NCBI GenBank assembly: GCA_019637795.1
Contig: JAHBUY010000006.1
Location: 50,330-114,329, forward strand
Direction of reading: 5' to 3'
From: a bacterium
Lineage (GTDB): Bacteria > Desulfobacterota > Binatia > HRBIN30 > CADEER01
Length of the DNA stretch: 64,000 nucleotides
Numbering within the stretch: the first letter of the stretch is position 1; each line of letters starts with the position of its first letter. This document shows positions 38,823 through 47,472 of this stretch, piece after piece. The position numbers and the translations under genes were made by a program. The notes beneath the pieces are model-generated. The model had not been told where the DNA came from and made no database searches. It saw only the letters and a list, made by a program, of their open reading frames with translations.

Positions 38823-40208
38823 ATGCCCACCCCCTTCACCGCCCTCTCCGCCGGCGAGCGCGCCGCCGCGCTCGCCGATCCCGGGACGCTGCAGATCCTC
38901 GGCGCCGATCCCGGGGTCGGCATGGTCACCGCGCAGGCGGCGATCGACGGCCGGCGCGTCCTGCTCGCCGTCAGCGACGGTCGTCTGCGCGGCGGCACGG
39001 TCGGACACGGCGAGGCGCGCCAGCTCGGCGATCTGATCGCGCGCGCCGAGCGGCGCCGCGGCGCCGTGGTGCTGTGCTGGAACACCGGCGGCGTGCGGGT
39101 CCAGGACGGCCCGGCGGCGCTCGGCGAGGCCTCGGCGCTCGGCGTCCGCCTCGCCCGCCTGGCGCTCTGCGGCACGCCGGTGGTCAACCTGGTGAGCGGG
39201 CCGCGCGGCTGCTTCGGCGCCCCGTCGGTCATCGCCGCCGTCGGCCACGCCACCCTGCTGACCCGCGACGCGCTGTGGGGACTCACCGGACCGCAGCTCC
39301 TCGAGGGCGGCGCCGCCGAACACGACGTCGCCCGCGCGGTGATGGCGGCGCCGGCGCGCCGGCGCGCCGCGCACGCGACCGGTCTGGTCGAGGACAGCCG
39401 CGCGGCGGTGCGCCAGGCGATCGCGGGGGCGCTCGCCACGCCGCTGCGGCGCGTCGGACCCGCCGCCGCCCTGGCGCAGGGACTGGCGATCACCGGCCAT
39501 CTGCTCGCCCAACTCGACCCGCCCGAACCACCGGCTGCCGCCGCGCGGGCGCGCCGGCGCGACCTCTTCGCCTACTCCTTCCGCGGCCAGTGGCACGCCA
39601 CCGAGCCGAGCGTCCGCCTCGGCCTGGTCCACGCCGCCTGGGGCGATCTGCGCGGCGTCCGCACGCTGGGCATCATCGTCGGCCCCGACCGCTCGCCGCA
39701 CGGCATCGGCGTCGCCGAGGCGCACGCCGTGCTGCAGGCCGTGCACCAGGCGGTCCGCGCCGCGCCCGGGGCGCCGATCATCACCTTCCTCTTCTGCCGC
39801 GGCCACGCCAGCGATCTGCGCCAGGAGCGAGCCGGCATCTCGCGCGCCCTCGCCGAGTGCCTGCGCGGCCTGATGGTCGCGCGCCTCGCCGGCCACCCCC
39901 TGCTCTGCGTGCTCGGCGGCGGCGCCTACGGCGCCGCCTATCTGTCGATCGCCGCCCCCAGCCACCGCATCCTCGCCATCCAGGGCACGACGGTGGCGCC
40001 GATGGCGCCGCGCGTCCTCGCCACCTTCCAGCAGTTGCGCGACCTGCGCGATGCGGCGCCCGCCGGCGACAACCTGGCGGCGATGATCCCCGGCATCCGC
40101 ATCGTCGACAGCGTGGTGCGCCTGCCGCGCGCCCTCGGCGAGGAATTCACCGCCGTGCGCGACCGGGTCGGCGAGCAGCGGCGGAGCCGCCTGGCGCTGG
40201 CGCCCTGA
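38823..40208 (+). CDS. fused malonate decarboxylase beta/gamma (MdcD-MdcE)-like carboxyltransferase
   Basis: The 461-residue protein resembles MdcD and MdcE joined in one chain. The first half has SDGRLRGGTVGHGEARQLGD, AVVLCWNTGGVRVQDG and SGPRGCFGAPSVIA, the beta-subunit crotonase-fold signature. The second half (from about 245) has LGIIVGPDRSPHGIGVAEAH and GLMVARLAGHPLLCVLGGGA, like the gamma subunit. Malonate decarboxylase also needs MdcA, the acyl carrier MdcC and its prosthetic-group enzymes, none of which is nearby, so the substrate may differ. A racemase-family gene overlaps its 3' end on the other strand by 62 bases. Confidence 0.75.
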   Translation: MPTPFTALSAGERAAALADPGTLQILGADPGVGMVTAQAAIDGRRVLLAVSDGRLRGGTVGHGEARQLGDLIARAERRRGAVVLCWNTGGVRVQDGPAALGEASALGVRLARLALCGTPVVNLVSGPRGCFGAPSVIAAVGHATLLTRDALWGLTGPQLLEGGAAEHDVARAVMAAPARRRAAHATGLVEDSRAAVRQAIAGALATPLRRVGPAAALAQGLAITGHLLAQLDPPEPPAAAARARRRDLFAYSFRGQWHATEPSVRLGLVHAAWGDLRGVRTLGIIVGPDRSPHGIGVAEAHAVLQAVHQAVRAAPGAPIITFLFCRGHASDLRQERAGISRALAECLRGLMVARLAGHPLLCVLGGGAYGAAYLSIAAPSHRILAIQGTTVAPMAPRVLATFQQLRDLRDAAPAGDNLAAMIPGIRIVDSVVRLPRALGEEFTAVRDRVGEQRRSRLALAP

Positions 40209-40851
40209 GGGCGCGGCAGCGCTCGACGGCGACCTGCACGCCGAGCGGGGTCGCCGCCAGCACCGGCGTCGCGAGATCCGCGAGCCGCTCGATGGCCGGC
40301 GCCATCGAGACCTGCCCGAGCACCACGACGTCGACCGCCGGCGCCGCGGCGCGCGCCGCCGCCGCGGTCGCCGCGGCATAGGCGGCGAGGTCGCCCGCCA
40401 CGAAGCGCGGCCACGCCGCCGCGCACAGCACCGGCGCGATCGCCACTGCCCGCCCCTGCTCGCGCGCCACGGCGCGCAGCAGCGCCACCGTCGCCGCCAG
40501 CGCCGTGTCGAGCGCCGCCACCACGGCGACGCGCGCGCCGCGCCGCACCGCCGCCTCGGCCATCGGCCGGTCGATGCGCAGCACCGGCGCCTGCGGCCGC
40601 GACGCCGCCTCGGCGGCGTCGCCGATGGTCGAGCAGGTGCACACGACCACCCGCGCCCCGGCGGCGCGCAGGGCGTCGACGCGCGCCGCGATCCGCGCCG
40701 CCAGCGCGGCGTCGACGCCGCCGGCCGCCGTCGCGGCGGCGAGCAGCGGCGCCTCGACGGCGTGGCGGCACGACAGCGCGGGATCGGCATCGCGCGCCAA
40801 CCGCTCGAACGTCGGCACGTGCGACGCGGCGGTGTGCAGGAAGCCGAGCAC
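40147..40851 (-). CDS. Asp/Glu/hydantoin racemase-family protein
   Basis: The 234-residue protein starts with GTG at 40851, 9 bases after the carbonic anhydrase stop. VVVCTCSTIGDAA supplies the first catalytic Cys. The second Cys expected in a GCT-like motif is replaced: VVVLGQVSMAPAIERLADLA. Some racemase-family proteins with this change are reported as decarboxylases or isomerases, or have no known activity, so racemization is not assured. Its 3' end overlaps the convergent Mdc-like gene by 62 bases. Confidence 0.75.
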   Translation of the reverse strand: MLGFLHTAASHVPTFERLARDADPALSCRHAVEAPLLAAATAAGGVDAALAARIAARVDALRAAGARVVVCTCSTIGDAAEAASRPQAPVLRIDRPMAEAAVRRGARVAVVAALDTALAATVALLRAVAREQGRAVAIAPVLCAAAWPRFVAGDLAAYAAATAAAARAAAPAVDVVVLGQVSMAPAIERLADLATPVLAATPLGVQVAVERCRALRAPAPGGSAAARRPGRARR

Positions 40852-40860
40852 GGCGCGCCG

Positions 40861-41493
40861 TCAGTCGCAGACGCGGTAGATGGGCGGGATCTGGTCGACG
40901 CCCGTGACGCGGAAGCCGAGATCGCGCAGCAGGCCGTCGTGGATGTCGTAGATGAAGCCGTGCACCGACAGCGCGGCGCCGCGCCGCCAGGCGTCCTGGA
41001 CGATGGTGGTGTGGCAGACGTTGGCCACCTGCTGCATGACGTTGAGCTCGCACAGGCGGTCGACCCGCTTCCCCTCGTCGGCGATGGCGTCGAGCGCGTC
41101 GCGGTGCTGCTGGTAGATGTCCTTGATCGAGCGCAGCCAGTTGTCGATCAGCCCCAGCTCGGCGTGGCCCATCGCCGCCCGGACGCCGCCGCACCCGTAG
41201 TGGCCCGTCACCATGATGTGGCGCACGCGCAGCACGTCGATCGCGTACTGCAGCACCGAGAGGCAGTTCAGGTCGGTGTGGATGACGACGTTGGCGACGT
41301 TGCGGTGCACGAAGAGCTCGCCGGGCAACAGCCCGACGATCTGGTTGGCGGGCACGCGGCTGTCGGAGCAGCCGATCCACAGGTACTCCGGGGCCTGCTG
41401 CTGCGCCAGCTTGCTGAAGAACTCCGGATCCTCCGCCGTCATGCGCTCGGCCCAGAGGCGGTTGTTCGCGAACAGTTGCTTCAGGAACGGCAT
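40861..41493 (-). CDS. can: beta-class carbonic anhydrase
   Basis: The 210-residue protein has the beta-class zinc ligands C42 and D44 (with R46) in WIGCSDSRVPANQIVG, and H98 and C101 in TGHYGCGG. It interconverts CO2 and bicarbonate in the cytoplasm, feeding carboxylation and pH balance. Its length and motifs match proteobacterial Can. The racemase-family gene follows 9 bases downstream. Bicarbonate-using enzymes, such as CfaS-type synthases, exist elsewhere in the window, but no direct link is claimed. Confidence 0.95.
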   Translation of the reverse strand: MPFLKQLFANNRLWAERMTAEDPEFFSKLAQQQAPEYLWIGCSDSRVPANQIVGLLPGELFVHRNVANVVIHTDLNCLSVLQYAIDVLRVRHIMVTGHYGCGGVRAAMGHAELGLIDNWLRSIKDIYQQHRDALDAIADEGKRVDRLCELNVMQQVANVCHTTIVQDAWRRGAALSVHGFIYDIHDGLLRDLGFRVTGVDQIPPIYRVCD

Positions 41494-41573
41494 GGCGGAC
41501 CCGATCTAGCCGCGAACGCGACCGCGAGGCAACACGCCCGGCGCGCCGAGACGAACATCCGGCGCGGATGTCC

Positions 41574-42029
41574 CTAGCGCCCGACCCCGGAGAGCTGGAG
41601 CGCCAGGAAGGCGGAGATGGCGGCGAGGCAGACGAGATGGTCGCGCCAGATGGCGCGCGCCAGGGCGCTCTGCCGGGTCACCGGGTCGCGCCGGCTGCCG
41701 AGGCGCTTCGCGTTCGGCAGGACACGCCCGAGGGCGAGCGCGATCGGGACGGCGGCGAGCGCCAGCGAGACGATGGTCACGCCCGCCGGCGCGCCACCGG
41801 TCTGCCACTGGCGCAGCAGGGCGAGGATGCCGATCAGCATCACCGCCGCGACGGCCTGCGACATCAGCCACGCCTCGCTGGTGACGCGGCGGTAGTAGCC
41901 GGCGATCGATGCCAGCACCGGCTCCGGCAGATCGCCCTCCGGGTGCCGTCGCACCTGGACGTCGAACATCAGGTCGAACCACAGCACCGCGAGCAGGAAG
42001 CCGCCGCAGGCGGCCGGCAGCGACGCCAT
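41574..42029 (-). CDS. hypothetical membrane protein
   Basis: The 151-residue protein (MASLPAACGGFLLAVLWFDL) has about four hydrophobic segments and a central RLGSRRDPVTRQSALARAIW polar region. WFDLMFDVQVRRHPEG near the N-terminus is an unusual Trp/Phe-rich loop. The family is not recognised. It begins 6 bases after the carboxymuconolactone-decarboxylase-like gene on the same strand and likely belongs to that operon. Confidence 0.75.
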   Translation of the reverse strand: MASLPAACGGFLLAVLWFDLMFDVQVRRHPEGDLPEPVLASIAGYYRRVTSEAWLMSQAVAAVMLIGILALLRQWQTGGAPAGVTIVSLALAAVPIALALGRVLPNAKRLGSRRDPVTRQSALARAIWRDHLVCLAAISAFLALQLSGVGR

Positions 42030-42035
42030 CGCGGC

Positions 42036-42407
42036 TCAGGCGCCCGGCGGCGGGGCATCGCGCTCGGCGCGCAACTGGCGCACCACCTGGCTCGCCACCG
42101 CGGCCCCGGGCCAGCCGCCGTAATGGGCGACGTGCAGGATCAGCTCGTCGATCTCCGTGTCGGTGAGCTGCTGCTGCCGCATCGCGGCGCCGAGGTGCAG
42201 GCGCAACGCCATCTCGTTGCCGAGCTGGATGAGGATGGTCAGCGTCGCGATCCGCCGGTCGCGCAGCGCCAGGCCGGGCCGCGCCCAGACGTCGGCGAAC
42301 AGGTGATCGACGGTCGCCGCCACCAGCGGATCCGGCGGCGCCAACGGCGCCGGCATGCCCATCACCCGCTCGAACCACTCGCGACCGCGCTCCCGGTCTC
42401 CGCTCAT
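42036..42407 (-). CDS. carboxymuconolactone decarboxylase (CMD/AhpD-like) family protein
   Basis: The 123-residue protein has the CMD helical pattern: FERVMGMPAPLAPPDPLVAA, RIATLTILIQLGNEMALRLH and TDTEIDELILHVAHYGGWPG. Some CMD proteins decarboxylate gamma-carboxymuconolactone; AhpD relatives use a CxxC pair, which is absent here. The IDELILHVAHYGGWP motif is the conserved core helix. It sits between a small multidrug-resistance-like gene and an unknown membrane gene. The exact reaction is unknown. Confidence 0.88.
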   Translation of the reverse strand: MSGDRERGREWFERVMGMPAPLAPPDPLVAATVDHLFADVWARPGLALRDRRIATLTILIQLGNEMALRLHLGAAMRQQQLTDTEIDELILHVAHYGGWPGAAVASQVVRQLRAERDAPPPGA

Positions 42408-42435
42408 CGTCGCGCCTCCGTCGTCGTGCCGCCGC

Positions 42436-42780
42436 TCACGCGAAGCGGATCAGCAGGACCAGCGAGCCGATCGCCATGGCGATGCCCGCGACCTCGTAGC
42501 CACTGACCGGCTCGTGGAAGAACAGGATGCCGATGGCGCTCAGCAACAGCACCATCGACACCGAGTACACGACGCCGATCGTCGCCAGCTTCAGGTGCCG
42601 CATGACGAACACCCAGCCGAAGGCCGTCGAGGCATAGACCGCGAAGCCGATGGCGAACCACCGCGAGCGCAACGCCCGCGGCTCGGCGCTCGCCAGCTTG
42701 AGGAAGTAGTCGCCGCACACGCCGACGAGGCTGAAGGCGATGGTCACCACGACCGCCAGGGTCCTGCCGCCGTTCTCCAT
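42436..42780 (-). CDS. small SMR/EamA-like four-helix membrane transporter
   Basis: The ATG at 42780 (MENGGRTLAVVVTIAFSLVG) gives 114 residues with four hydrophobic segments. The GDYFLKLASAEPRALRSRWF and YSVSMVLLLSAIGILFFHEP stretches are typical of the small multidrug resistance/EamA half-transporter group. A conserved Glu in the first helix, the hallmark of EmrE, is not clear. Members pump cations or act in lipid-A-type flipping (ArnE). It precedes the CMD-family gene by 28 bases. Confidence 0.8.
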   Translation of the reverse strand: MENGGRTLAVVVTIAFSLVGVCGDYFLKLASAEPRALRSRWFAIGFAVYASTAFGWVFVMRHLKLATIGVVYSVSMVLLLSAIGILFFHEPVSGYEVAGIAMAIGSLVLLIRFA

Positions 42781-42915
42781 GCGCCGACGTACATGACACG
42801 GGCGCCGCGCGTCGTCGATGCTCGACGGCCGCCGGTCGCCCCGCCGCCAGGCGCACCGCGCCACCGTTGCAAGCCGAGCGGAGGGCAGCGACAATCGCCC
42901 CAGCGTCGGAACCGC

Positions 42916-43869
42916 ATGCCCAGGATCGTCAGCCTCGTCGTCGCCTTCGCCGCCGGAGTCGTGGTCGCGACCGTGGCCGGATGGCTGCAGGTCCCCGAGG
43001 CCCCGCCCCCGCCGCCACCCCGTCCGCCGCTGACGGCGCGCGGCGTCGACCCCCCCGGCGGCCGCGCCGGCGGCGGCGATTCGGCGCAGCGCCAGCGCGA
43101 CCTCGAGCGCCGGCTGGAGCAGGAGACCGCGGCGCGCCAGCGCGCCGAACAGCAGCTCGCGGAGCTGCACGATCACCTGCAGGCGCTGGGCGACGCCGCC
43201 GCCGCGCCGCCGGCGGAGGCGCAGGCGCCGCCGCTCGCGGTGGCCGCGGCGCCGCCGCCCGTCGACGGCGCCGCCGCCAACGCGGAGGCGGCGGCGGACG
43301 CCGTGCCGACCCCGGTCGACTATTCGAAGAGCGAGATGGAACGCGCCCTGATCGCCGGCGGCATGGACGCCAACCAGGCCGCCGACCTCAAGCGCCGCGC
43401 CGATACGCTCGCCCTGGCCGAGATGTATCTGCGCGACCAGGCGACGCGCGAGGACTGGGTCGACACGCCGCGCTACCAGGAGGAGCTCGACTCGCTGCAC
43501 CAGCAACAGGTCTCGATCCGCGACGAGCTCGGCGACGACGGCTACGACCGCTACCTCTTCGCCCTCGGCCAGACCAACCGGGTGCGGGTGGACGACGTGA
43601 TGACCGACTCCCCGGCCGCGCAGGCCGGCCTGGCGCAGGGCGACGTCATCGTGCGCTACGGCGATACCCGCGTCTTCGCCCCCGCCGAGCTGGTGACGCA
43701 GACGCAGCTCGGCGAGCCGGGCGAGTGGGTCCAACTGCTCATCACCCGCCAGGGCGTGCCGATGACCGTGCAGGTGCCGCGCGGACCGCTCGGCCTGCGG
43801 GTCAACGCCACGCAGACGATGCCGATGTCGACCGCCGCGGACGGGCGGCAGCCGCGGGACAGCGGCTGA
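42916..43869 (+). CDS. membrane-anchored PDZ-domain protein
   Basis: The 317-residue protein begins with a signal anchor (MPRIVSLVVAFAAGVVVATV), then a Pro run, a coiled-coil (RQRDLERRLEQETAARQRAE) and an Ala/Pro linker to about 135. The helical middle (YSKSEMERALIAGGMDANQA) leads to a PDZ domain (about 225-300), with VDDVMTDSPAAQAGLAQGDV the usual carboxylate-binding and GLxxGD motif. It has no protease domain, so it probably binds and presents partners in the periplasm. Function unknown. Confidence 0.8.
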   Translation: MPRIVSLVVAFAAGVVVATVAGWLQVPEAPPPPPPRPPLTARGVDPPGGRAGGGDSAQRQRDLERRLEQETAARQRAEQQLAELHDHLQALGDAAAAPPAEAQAPPLAVAAAPPPVDGAAANAEAAADAVPTPVDYSKSEMERALIAGGMDANQAADLKRRADTLALAEMYLRDQATREDWVDTPRYQEELDSLHQQQVSIRDELGDDGYDRYLFALGQTNRVRVDDVMTDSPAAQAGLAQGDVIVRYGDTRVFAPAELVTQTQLGEPGEWVQLLITRQGVPMTVQVPRGPLGLRVNATQTMPMSTAADGRQPRDSG

Positions 43870-43886
43870 GGTCCGCGGCCGGCGGC

Positions 43887-44705
43887 TCAGCCGTCCGGCG
43901 CCCGCCCCCAGGCCTGCACGATGCGCGGCAGGCTCATCACGGAGTGTGGATCGCGGGCGAAGGCGTGCAGCGCCTCGGCCAGCGACGCCAGCTCGGCGCG
44001 CGTCGCCAGACCCGCCGCCGCGGCGCGCGCGGCGATGCCCTCGGTGGTGATCGCCGCCATCACCTTCACGTCGGGATCGAAGCCGGCCGGCTGCACCACC
44101 TGCATCGCCACCGCCTCGCAGCCGGCGGCGCGCAGCAGGTCGGGGAGGCGAGGGCCGATGAACGGATCCGCGCCGGCGGACTGCACCACCGCGGCGTAGA
44201 GCGCCGTGTACCGATCGAAGGCGGCGTTCGCCGGGTGGCAGAAGTGGCCGCGGAAATCGATGTCCTCGAGCACCAGCACGCCGCCGGGGCGCAGATGGGC
44301 GCGCATCCAGGCGACGGCAGCGGCCGGATCGCGCAGATGGGTGAGCAGGAAGCGCGCATACCCGACGTCGAATTCCGGCGCCGTGGCGCCCTCGCCGGCG
44401 AGGCCGACGCGGAATTCGACGTGCGCGAGACCGCGCGCCGCGGCGGTGCGGCGCGCGAGATCGACCGCGGCGGCGTCGGCGTCGATGGCGACCACCCGCC
44501 CGTCCGGCGCGACGAGCCGCGCCAGCTCCGCCGTGCTGTCGCCGCCGCCGCAGCCGACGTCGAGACACGCCATGCCCGGGCCGACGCCGGCGCGTTCGAG
44601 CAGCGCCCGCGTCGTCGGCGCCACCACCCGCCCGAGGATCCGCAAGCGGTCGACGCCGCGGGCGCCGCCGTGGATGACGTAGCGGCGCGCATCGTCCGCG
44701 CCCAT
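43887..44705 (-). CDS. class I SAM-dependent methyltransferase
   Basis: The 272-residue protein has motif I CLDVGCGGGDSTAELA, post-I VVAIDADAAAVDLA, and motif-IV-like VGYARFLLTHLRDP with HLRPGGVLVLEDIDFRG. It is the common small-molecule or protein methyltransferase fold; the substrate is unknown. It lies 48 bases after the glucokinase gene on the same strand, so may be the last gene of the zwf-glk operon, or a separate gene. Confidence 0.88.
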   Translation of the reverse strand: MGADDARRYVIHGGARGVDRLRILGRVVAPTTRALLERAGVGPGMACLDVGCGGGDSTAELARLVAPDGRVVAIDADAAAVDLARRTAAARGLAHVEFRVGLAGEGATAPEFDVGYARFLLTHLRDPAAAVAWMRAHLRPGGVLVLEDIDFRGHFCHPANAAFDRYTALYAAVVQSAGADPFIGPRLPDLLRAAGCEAVAMQVVQPAGFDPDVKVMAAITTEGIAARAAAAGLATRAELASLAEALHAFARDPHSVMSLPRIVQAWGRAPDG

Positions 44706-44753
44706 GTCACGCCTCCCTTCGGCGCGCCGGCGCCGGCCGCGGCGAGCGCGGCG

Positions 44754-45740
44754 TCACAGCATCTCCGCGGCGACGTGGGCGGCGCCGAGCAGCGACGCCT
44801 TCGGCGTCAGGATCACCGACAGCGGCATGCGTCGCAGCAGCGCCTGGTGCGGCGCCTTGTCGAGGAAGGCGCGCAGGAAGCTGCCGCCGGTGATCTTCGG
44901 CAGCAGCTTGGTGACGATGCCGCCGCCGACGTAGACCCCGCCCACCGCCAGCGCGCTGAGCGCCAGATTGCCGGCCTGCGATCCGTAGAGCGACACGAAC
45001 AGCTCCACCGCCTCGACGCACACCGGGCACCCGCCGGACACGCCGAGCTCGCCGATGACCGCGCTCGCATCCCCGGCGGCGAGCCGCGCCTGCACCGCGG
45101 GCTCGATGCGGCGCCCCTCGCCCTCGACGAGAAACGCGAAGAGGTTGTGCAGACCGGGGCCGGAGAGCACGCGCTCCCAGGTGACGCGCCCGACCCGCGG
45201 CCGCAGGAACTGCGCCAGCGCGTCCTCGCGCGCGTCGCGCGGCCCGAAGTCGACGTGCCCCCCCTCGCTCGCCGACGGGTGGTAACGGGCGCCGTCCCAG
45301 AACAGCAGCCCCTGCCCCAGCCCGGTGCCGGCGGCGATGACGGCGCGGTTGCCGGGGAACGGCGAACCGGCGCTGAGCACCAGCAGGCTCGCGTCGTCGA
45401 GGTGCAGCGCGCCGTAGGCGGTGGTCTCCAGATCGTTGAGCAGGCGCACCGCGGGACAGCCGATGCGGCGCGCCAGCGCCGGCGCCTCGACGTGCCACGG
45501 CAGGTTGGTGACGTCGACGACGCCGCCGAGCACCGGCCCGGCGATGCCGAAGGCGGCCGCGGCGACCGCCTCGCCGCCGGCGGCGAGAAACTGTCCGATC
45601 AGCGCCTCCAGGCTCGCCGCGCCGCGGCTCGGCAGCGAGGCCTCGCGCCCGAGCGTCAACGCCCCCGACGCCGCGACCCCGTAGATGGCGAGATTGGTCT
45701 TCGTGCCGCCGACGTCGCCGGCGAGAACCCAGCGCGCCAC
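44754..45740 (-). CDS. glk: glucokinase (ROK-independent Glk family)
   Basis: The 328-residue protein has the phosphate-1 loop VLAGDVGGTKTNLAIY (residues 5-20), the sugar-contacting LLNDLETTAYGA with the conserved Asn-Asp pair, and the adenosine-side GGVYVGGGIVTKLLP. This is the bacterial Glk family. It phosphorylates glucose to glucose-6-phosphate. It starts 6 bases after the zwf stop, so glucose is fed directly into the oxidative branch. 6-phosphogluconolactonase and Entner-Doudoroff genes are not in the window. Confidence 0.93.
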   Translation of the reverse strand: MARWVLAGDVGGTKTNLAIYGVAASGALTLGREASLPSRGAASLEALIGQFLAAGGEAVAAAAFGIAGPVLGGVVDVTNLPWHVEAPALARRIGCPAVRLLNDLETTAYGALHLDDASLLVLSAGSPFPGNRAVIAAGTGLGQGLLFWDGARYHPSASEGGHVDFGPRDAREDALAQFLRPRVGRVTWERVLSGPGLHNLFAFLVEGEGRRIEPAVQARLAAGDASAVIGELGVSGGCPVCVEAVELFVSLYGSQAGNLALSALAVGGVYVGGGIVTKLLPKITGGSFLRAFLDKAPHQALLRRMPLSVILTPKASLLGAAHVAAEML

Positions 45741-45746
45741 GGATCC

Positions 45747-47363
45747 TCAGCAGGGCCCGCCGCTGCGCGCCGCCGACGCCAGGCTGCGCCAGTGCGCCGT
45801 GCCCGGCATGAGGTGGCTCGCCTCCTCCGGTCCGTCGCTGAACGGGTAGTAGTTCGGAAACGACGGCCGCGGCATCTGCGCCCAGCCCTCGAGCACCGAG
45901 GTGGCGAAGCGCCAGGCGTACTCGACCTCGTCGGAGCGGGTGAACAGGGCCGCGTCGCCGCGCAGGGCGTCGAGCAGCAGCCGCTCGTAGGCCTCGGGCG
46001 ACCGCTCGTCGAAGGTGGTGTCGTAGAGGAAATCCATCGTCACGTCGTCGAGCTGCATGCGCATGCCCGGCCGCTTGCTGGCGAAGGACAGGCTGATGCC
46101 CTCGTTCGGCTGGATCCGCAGCACCAGGTAGTTCGACCGCGGCTCCGGCGGCGCCACCCCCTCGCGCTGCGCCATCTCGCTGAACAGCAGCATCGGCGGC
46201 CGCTTGAAGCGCACCGCGATCTCCGACACCTGCGCCGCCAGGCGTTTGCCCGAGCGCAGCAGGAACGGCACGCCGGCCCAGCGCCAGTTGTCCACGTAGG
46301 TGCGCAGGGCGACGAAGGTCTCGGTGGTCGACTGCGGATCGACGCCCTTCTCCTGGCGGTAGCCGGGGACGATCTCGCCCCGGCACTGGCCGACGCCGTA
46401 CTGGCCGCGCACCGTCGCCTGCGCCACCTCCTCCGGCGACATCGGCAGCAGCGCCCGCAGCACCTTCACCTTCTCGTCGCGCACCGCCTGGCCATCGATC
46501 GCCGCCGGCGGCTCCATGGCGAGCAGGCAGAGGAGCTGCATCATGTGGTTCTGCACCATGTCGCGCAACACGCCGGCGGTGTCGTAGTAGGCGCCGCGGC
46601 CGCCCTCCATGCCGAGCGTCTCGGCGACGGTGATCTGCACGCTGTCCACGTACCGGCGGTTGAACAGCGGCTCGAAGATCGAATTGCCGAAGCGGAAGGC
46701 GAGGATGTTCTGCACCGTCTCTTTCCCGAGGTAGTGGTCGATGCGGTAGATCTGGCTCTCGTCCAGGACGCGACGGATGTCGGCGGTGAGCGCGATGGCG
46801 CTCGCCAGGTCGCGGCCGAACGGCTTCTCGATGATCACCCGCGACCACTGCGGCGCCGACGGCGGGCGCAGCAGGCCGCCGCTGGCGAGGCCGGCGACGA
46901 TGCGCGGGAACAGCGCCGGCGCCACCGACAGGTAGAAGAGGCGGTGGCCGGGCAACTGGCGTTCGCGCTCGATCGCCTCGACCCGCGCCGCGAGCGCCGC
47001 CATCGCCGCCGGATCGTCGCCGGCGCCGGCGTGGTAGTGGAGCGCCTGCAGCAGCGGGTGCTGGCGATCGACCGCCCGGCCGGTGCGCTCGCCCAGCACC
47101 TCCGCCATCGCGTCGCGGTAGACCTCGTCGGACATCGGCGTGCGCGCCATGCCGACGATCGCGAAGCGCTCCGGCAGGCAGCCCGCCTCGCAGAGGTGGT
47201 AGAGGGCCGGCATCAGCTTGCGCTTGGCGAGATCGCCCGAGGCGCCGAAGATCACCACGGTCATCGGGTCCTCGGCGCGCGGCATCGGCGGCCCGCCGTT
47301 CGCCGCCCGCTCACCGATCCGCACCGACACCGCGCCGGCACCGCCGGCTCCCGGAGCATCCAT
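45747..47363 (-). CDS. zwf: glucose-6-phosphate 1-dehydrogenase
   Basis: The ATG at 47363 has AGGAGG eight bases upstream, so the protein is 538 residues with an N-terminal extension of about 33 residues before TVVIFGASGDLAKRKLMPAL, the NADP-binding motif. RIDHYLGKETVQN is the family active-site signature with the catalytic His. It oxidises glucose-6-phosphate to 6-phosphogluconolactone, making NADPH. It is upstream of glk in a tight operon. The long upstream extension is unusual; an internal start at 47285 or 47264 is possible. Confidence 0.95.
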   Translation of the reverse strand: MDAPGAGGAGAVSVRIGERAANGGPPMPRAEDPMTVVIFGASGDLAKRKLMPALYHLCEAGCLPERFAIVGMARTPMSDEVYRDAMAEVLGERTGRAVDRQHPLLQALHYHAGAGDDPAAMAALAARVEAIERERQLPGHRLFYLSVAPALFPRIVAGLASGGLLRPPSAPQWSRVIIEKPFGRDLASAIALTADIRRVLDESQIYRIDHYLGKETVQNILAFRFGNSIFEPLFNRRYVDSVQITVAETLGMEGGRGAYYDTAGVLRDMVQNHMMQLLCLLAMEPPAAIDGQAVRDEKVKVLRALLPMSPEEVAQATVRGQYGVGQCRGEIVPGYRQEKGVDPQSTTETFVALRTYVDNWRWAGVPFLLRSGKRLAAQVSEIAVRFKRPPMLLFSEMAQREGVAPPEPRSNYLVLRIQPNEGISLSFASKRPGMRMQLDDVTMDFLYDTTFDERSPEAYERLLLDALRGDAALFTRSDEVEYAWRFATSVLEGWAQMPRPSFPNYYPFSDGPEEASHLMPGTAHWRSLASAARSGGPC

Positions 47364-47472
47364 GCCCTGCCCTCCTGGCCCGTGGCCACTGGCGTATGGC
47401 ACATGGCCGCCGGCTCGCCGCCGCGAGCCAACGCCATCGCCTTCAGCTATACGCGATCCGCCGCCCGCTGCC

